Source of the DNA: JAZFYD01 sp036443405
GTDB taxonomy: Bacteria > Planctomycetota > PLA2
NCBI GenBank assembly: GCA_036443405.1
Contig: JAZFYD010000211.1
Location: 1 to 34,154 of the forward strand
Direction of reading: 5' to 3'
DNA length: 34,154 bases
A program made the position numbers and the translations under genes. Below are positions 31,212 through 34,154 of this stretch, piece by piece. The notes below the pieces were generated by a model that did not search any database, had not been told where the DNA came from, and saw only the letters and a program-made list of their open reading frames with translations. Positions within the stretch are counted from its first letter, which is position 1. Every line of letters starts with the position of its first letter.

Positions 31212-32213
31212 ATGAACAGACTCTCGAACAAGGCGCTCGCGCTGGCGCTCGTCCTCGGTTGGGCCGGAACCGCTTCCGCCCAGTCGATGGAGGAGAAGCT
31301 GGAAGCGAAGCTTGCGAAGCCCTTCGCGAAAAACCTCGCCTGGGAAACCGACTACGACGCAGCACTCCTGCGAGCGAAAGAGGAAGGCAAGACGATCTTT
31401 GCCTACTTCACACGCTCGTACGCGCCATGACCCCCCTGCAACGCTTTGGAGGGCGGTGCCCTCCTATCCGACGAGTTCAAGACGTTTGCGCAGGACAAGG
31501 TGATGTACCTGAACATCACCACGAAGATTGAGGGTCGCAAGCATGACAACATGCTTGGCGACAAGGGCGGCAGGGGCTTCCCCTATCTCTGTGCGATGAG
31601 TTCCAAGGGCGACGTCATCGCCAAGCTCAGTGGTTCGCGGGATACCGCGGGATTCACCAAGATGATGGGGTCCGCGGACGACTACGTCGCGCTGGAGAAG
31701 AAGGCCGCAAGCGGTGATGCCGTTGCCAAGATCGACTTCGCGCTGCTGCGGGCCGTGCTCGGCATGCTGAGCTTGGAACAGCTCACCGCGGAGTTGGGTG
31801 ACACTCAGCTCTCGCCGGCGCAGACGAAGAAGCTGGCGGCACTCAAGACGGACCTGATATTCGATGAAGCGGTCAACCGTCTTGGCGCGGAGGGTAGGAG
31901 CCCCGAGTCGCGCAAGGCGCTGCTCGATCTCTCGCTGAAGCTCTACAACGCGGGGACGCACCCGACCGGTAGCCGCGAACGCAGGTACTGGAGCGGCATC
32001 CTGAACTACGCGAAGGAGAATCAGAACGCGCAGATGGCGATGGACGTGGTCAGGGTGTTCGAGCCGATGGTCGCCGGCAACGCGCGCGGCGAGGAGTGGC
32101 TCGCGGGCATCAAGGCGGAGATCGCCGGGTGGTCCGAGGAGCCCGAAGAGCCCGAGGAAGAGCCGGAAGAAGAGGTCGACGAAGACAGTTCGATCGAAGA
32201 AAGCTGCGAGTAG
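31212..32213 (+). CDS. secreted thioredoxin-like selenoprotein (UPPC motif), in-frame TGA read as selenocysteine
   Basis: One frame runs from ATG 31212 to TAG 32213, interrupted only by TGA at 31428-31430, and translation continues smoothly across it. The product would be 333 residues with Sec73. A signal peptide (residues 1-24, ending GTASA) precedes a thioredoxin-fold domain: AALLRAKEEGKTIFAYFTRS, then Y-A-P-U-P-P-C (Sec73, Cys76), the strand VMYLNITT, and the cis-Pro loop GGRGFPYL (Pro124). The TGA thus stands exactly at the first Cys of CxxC, the usual Sec position in UxxC redox proteins. A SECIS-like hairpin follows at 31448-31464. Residues about 160-305 are helical, and the tail is strongly acidic (EEPEEPEEEPEEEVDEDSS) with a penultimate Cys. 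A TTG at 31206, better spaced from GGAG, is an alternative start. A nonsense mutation or base error is the other explanation. Confidence 0.85.
31448..31464 (+). promoter_or_regulatory. candidate bacterial SECIS element
   Basis: GGAGGGC (31448-31454), loop GGT, GCCCTCC (31458-31464) form a perfect 7-bp GC-rich stem. The apical loop starts 24 bases after the in-frame TGA, inside the 16-37 range described for bacterial SECIS elements, and its first base is G as required. It lies inside the coding sequence, as expected in bacteria, where it would recruit SelB. Confidence 0.75.
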
Positions 32214-32224
32214 CGGTGCCGTGT

Positions 32225-32254
32225 TTCTGGCCCAACGCCTGACGGCGTTGGAGC
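32225..32254 (+). repeat. 30-bp hairpin element, copy 1, at the 3' end of the selenoprotein gene
   Basis: CCAACGCC-TGAC-GGCGTTGG (32232-32251) is a perfect 8-bp stem with a 4-nt loop, flanked by TTCTGGC and AGC. It begins 12 bases after the selenoprotein stop. The reverse complement of 32573-32602 matches it at 28 of 30 positions, and the two differences form one swapped base pair. It probably acts as a transcript-end hairpin; there is no T-tract. Confidence 0.7.
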
Positions 32255-32297
32255 TGGGCTGATATCGTCGGTGGGCGGCTTCGGTCGCCCACTGGCG

Positions 32298-32558
32298 ATG
32301 CAACCCGACGACCTCATCTGTTATTGCTACCGCGTCCCGCTGCGCAAGCTCGTCAATTACGCGCGCAGGGAAAGGCCCGCCCGGGCCTCGCTGATGCGGG
32401 AGTGCCTGGATGCCGGCACCGGCTGCGGTTGGTGCATCCCGTTCCTAAAGCGCATCCACGAAGATCCGGACCACTTCGAGTCGGATCTCACGCCTGAACA
32501 GTACGAAGCCAAACGGGCCGCGTACCGCTCCCAAGGCCAAACGCCCAACTCGTTCTAG
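32298..32558 (+). CDS. BFD-like [2Fe-2S]-binding protein
   Basis: This 86-residue protein has the bacterioferritin-associated ferredoxin-like cysteine pattern: Cys8 and Cys10 in ICYCYRV, and Cys43 and Cys46 in GCGWCIPF (C-x-C-x32-C-x2-C). A helix-turn segment lies between them, and a polar tail follows. Proteins with this domain carry one [2Fe-2S] cluster and serve in iron release, electron transfer or as parts of larger enzymes. The ATG at 32298 directly precedes the domain; one at 32271 would add nine residues. It lies between two copies of a hairpin repeat. A partner such as bacterioferritin is not in the window. Confidence 0.85.
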   Translation: MQPDDLICYCYRVPLRKLVNYARRERPARASLMRECLDAGTGCGWCIPFLKRIHEDPDHFESDLTPEQYEAKRAAYRSQGQTPNSF

Positions 32559-32572
32559 GGCCGGGCACTCGC

Positions 32573-32602
32573 GCTCCAACGGCGTCAGCCGTTGGGCCAG
32601 AA
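32573..32602 (-). repeat. 30-bp hairpin element, copy 2, between convergent genes
   Basis: CCAACGGC-GTCA-GCCGTTGG (32576-32595) is a perfect 8-bp stem. The element abuts the HEAT gene stop (32603) and lies 14 bases after the BFD-like gene stop. Read on the minus strand it repeats copy 1 (32225-32254) with a C:G to G:C swap in the stem, so pairing is kept. It probably serves as a transcript-end hairpin for both converging genes. Confidence 0.7.
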
Positions 32603-33364
32603 TCACTGGTCGCCGCGCTTTTTCTTTTCGCGCTTCTCTTTGCGCTGCCGCTTCTTCTCTTCCCGATCTTTGCGCTTTTGGGCGGCCTCTTCGCGTGCGG
32701 CTCGCACCGCCTCGAAGTCGAAGTCCTTCTTGTTTTCCTTCCACCACGCGCGCCACTCGTCGGCGCCGCCGCGCACGTTCTCGCCCGTCGCGTCCTTAAG
32801 CGCAGCGCGCGCCAGGTCCTTTAGGCGATTCATGTTGCGGCCCTTGGCCGCGAGGTTGATCAGCCCGTCAATCGCTTCCGGCGAGGAGACGTTTGCGACC
32901 GCCATCAGGCGTGCGCGTGCGATCTCGCGATCCGTTTCCTTCCTAAGGTTGTCAAGCAACGGCTTGATCGAGGTGGGGTGCGCCAGGTTGTGAAGAGCGT
33001 CGATCGCCTGCAGAAGTTCAGTCCGCGTCTCCGGCTTCGAGCTCAGTTTCGAAAGACGCGAGGCGACGGCCCTGGCGGCTTTCTTGCGCTCGCTGGCGTG
33101 CTCGCGTGTGCCCAGCGCGTTCAGCGCCGCGACGCGCGTCGCAAAGTCCTTGTCCTTGAGCAGCTTGATCAGGGGCGTCGTCACCAGCGCGTGCTGGTTC
33201 GTTGCTGCGACCTTGAGAGCCTCCGCGCGCACGCCCGGCTCCTTGGACGCGAGTTGCTCGGCCAACGCCTTGGCGCTCGCCTTGAGTTCCGTTTCAACGC
33301 GGTCCTCGGCGGCGGCCGGGTACAGAAACAGGCTCAGGGCAATAGCGGCAAGTGCGACGCGCAT
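32603..33364 (-). CDS. secreted HEAT-repeat protein with a basic C-terminal tail
   Basis: This 253-residue protein has a signal peptide (MRVALAAIALSLFLYPAAA). Residues about 30-200 are HEAT or Armadillo-like repeats (LASKEPGVRAEALKVAATN, LLKDKDFATRVAALNALG, IDALHNLAHPTSIKPLLDN). The C-terminus (about 215-253) is a highly charged Arg/Lys/Glu helix (RKDREEKKRQRKEKREKKK) that may bind nucleic acid, lipopolysaccharide or an acidic partner. The neighbouring secreted selenoprotein ends in an acidic tail, but a match between them is only a guess. The ATG at 33362-33364 is preceded by GGAGAAA. No enzymatic motif is present. Confidence 0.78.
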   Translation of the reverse strand: MRVALAAIALSLFLYPAAAEDRVETELKASAKALAEQLASKEPGVRAEALKVAATNQHALVTTPLIKLLKDKDFATRVAALNALGTREHASERKKAARAVASRLSKLSSKPETRTELLQAIDALHNLAHPTSIKPLLDNLRKETDREIARARLMAVANVSSPEAIDGLINLAAKGRNMNRLKDLARAALKDATGENVRGGADEWRAWWKENKKDFDFEAVRAAREEAAQKRKDREEKKRQRKEKREKKKRGDQ

Positions 33365-33433
33365 GGATGTTTCTCCGGGAGTGACAGGTGTGTAACCCCC
33401 TCGGCAGTCATCGGTTTCGGGCGGGCGAGTCCG

Positions 33434-34154
33434 TTAGCGGCGATGGCGCAACGATTTCGCTGCCGCGATCACACGCTCCGCGGCGAACTCGATCTCCTCG
33501 GCGGTGTTGAAACGCCCGACCCCGAAACGGATGGAGGATTTCGCCTGGGCGTGAGGCGTTCCGATGACGGTCAGGACCTTGGAGGGTTCGACCGATCCGG
33601 AGGCGCACGCTGACCCGCTCGAGATCGCGATTTCCGGCAGCGCCATGATGAGGGAGTCGCTGTCCGTCCCCGCGATCGAGACGTTTAGGTTGCCCGGCAC
33701 GCGGAGCTCAGGATGGCCGTTGAGCGTGATGCCGTCGATGTTTTCGAACAGGCGCGCCTGCAGACGGTCCCGAAGTGCCGCGATACGCGGTTCCTCCTCC
33801 GCGGCGTCCTCTCGGGCGTAGCGGGCGCACGCGCCGAGTCCGACGATGCCGGGCACGTTCAGCGTGCCGGGACGGATTCCGCGCTCCTGACCGCCCCCGA
33901 AAGATCGCGGGGCGATTTTCACCTCCGGGTCGCGACGCCGAACGTAGAGCGCGCCCGCGCCCTTGGGTCCGTACATCTTGTGGGCGGTGATCGAGACCAG
34001 ATCCACGCCGGCCGTTTGCACGTCGAACGCGATCTTGCCGACCGCTTGGGTCGCGTCGCAGTGAAACAGGACGCCGCGCTCCTTCGCGATCGCACCGATC
34101 TCGGCGAACGGGTGGATCGTGCCGATCTCGTTGTTCGCCGCCATCAGCGAGATC
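33434..34154 (-). CDS. cysteine desulfurase (NifS/IscS family), 5' part outside the window
   Basis: This PLP enzyme takes sulfur from cysteine for Fe-S clusters and thiolated cofactors; some members also act on selenocysteine. The frame is open to the window edge, so about 150 N-terminal residues are missing. Visible landmarks are MAANNEIGTIHPF, HCDATQAVGK, the PLP-binding Lys in SITAHKMYGPKG, RSFGGGQERGIRPGT, and the catalytic Cys in SGSACASG (Cys codon 33605-33607), followed by SSIRFGVGRFNT. The ending and spacing fit the IscS/NifS group rather than SufS. Which downstream pathway it serves cannot be told from this part. Confidence 0.94.
   Translation of the reverse strand, partial: ISLMAANNEIGTIHPFAEIGAIAKERGVLFHCDATQAVGKIAFDVQTAGVDLVSITAHKMYGPKGAGALYVRRRDPEVKIAPRSFGGGQERGIRPGTLNVPGIVGLGACARYAREDAAEEEPRIAALRDRLQARLFENIDGITLNGHPELRVPGNLNVSIAGTDSDSLIMALPEIAISSGSACASGSVEPSKVLTVIGTPHAQAKSSIRFGVGRFNTAEEIEFAAERVIAAAKSLRHRR

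Noticed and set aside
31089..31430. Reading the selenoprotein locus as two genes or as a pseudogene
   Set aside because: Both parts are in the same frame, the joined protein is a complete thioredoxin fold, and the TGA is at a redox Cys with a SECIS-like stem. A random nonsense mutation at that codon is less likely, though not excluded.
1..34154. CRISPR arrays, insertion sequences, prophage and integron features
   Set aside because: I found no regularly spaced direct repeats, transposase, integrase or terminal repeats of an insertion sequence on either strand.

Overview
The window is high-GC bacterial chromosomal DNA with short intergenic gaps and genes on both strands. It has no rRNA, tRNA, transposase or phage gene that I can see. 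lpxA points to a lipopolysaccharide outer membrane. Several traits suggest a Planctomycetota-like (PVC) organism: many large secreted proteins of unknown role, carboxypeptidase-regulatory-like repeats, HEAT proteins, PDZ proteins, DUF1570-like secreted proteins, and an ECF sigma/anti-sigma pair heading a long gene train. This placement is an inference from gene content, not from a marker gene.

Layout. 1-2241 (+): the 3' part of a phosphohexomutase, coupled to a left-handed beta-helix acetyltransferase-like protein. 2242-5722: a repeat-bearing gap, a short-chain dehydrogenase (SDR) and a large secreted carbohydrate-binding-like repeat protein. 5927-8825: an acyl-CoA dehydrogenase/crotonase pair divergent from a tandem GNAT protein. 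8972-10600 (+): a DUF2207 membrane protein. 10620-13478 (-): a tight operon of a PaaA-like diiron protein, an Old Yellow Enzyme fused to a fibronectin-III-like domain, and an SDR. 13567-16888: a CXXCH (haem c) protein divergent from a HEAT protein, lpxA and a small helical protein.

16932-26528 (-) is one long directional block: a PDZ/coiled-coil protein, an ECF sigma factor, a membrane anti-sigma-like protein, a second PDZ protein, four tandem secreted paralogues resembling DUF1570 peptidases with progressively lost HExxH motifs, and a MEMO-family protein. Most junctions are ATGA or TGATG overlaps or gaps under 70 bp. Divergent from it is an FHA-GAF-SpoIIE phosphatase (26699-28330). Next come a zinc-ribbon miniprotein, an archaemetzincin with a signal peptide, a zinc-ribbon rhomboid protease and a hotdog thioesterase. 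31212-34154 holds a secreted thioredoxin-like protein, a BFD-like [2Fe-2S] protein, a HEAT protein and the 3' part of a cysteine desulfurase.

The strongest discovery is at 31212-32213. An in-frame TGA (31428-31430) sits exactly at the first cysteine of a thioredoxin CxxC motif, giving U-P-P-C. A perfect 7-bp GC stem with a GGT loop follows at the distance expected of a bacterial SECIS element. I read this as one uninterrupted selenoprotein gene that ordinary gene calling would split in two. The second is the tandem array of pseudopeptidase-like paralogues in the ECF-sigma block. Also notable are three families of repeats or hairpins, one of which shows a compensatory base-pair change between its two copies.
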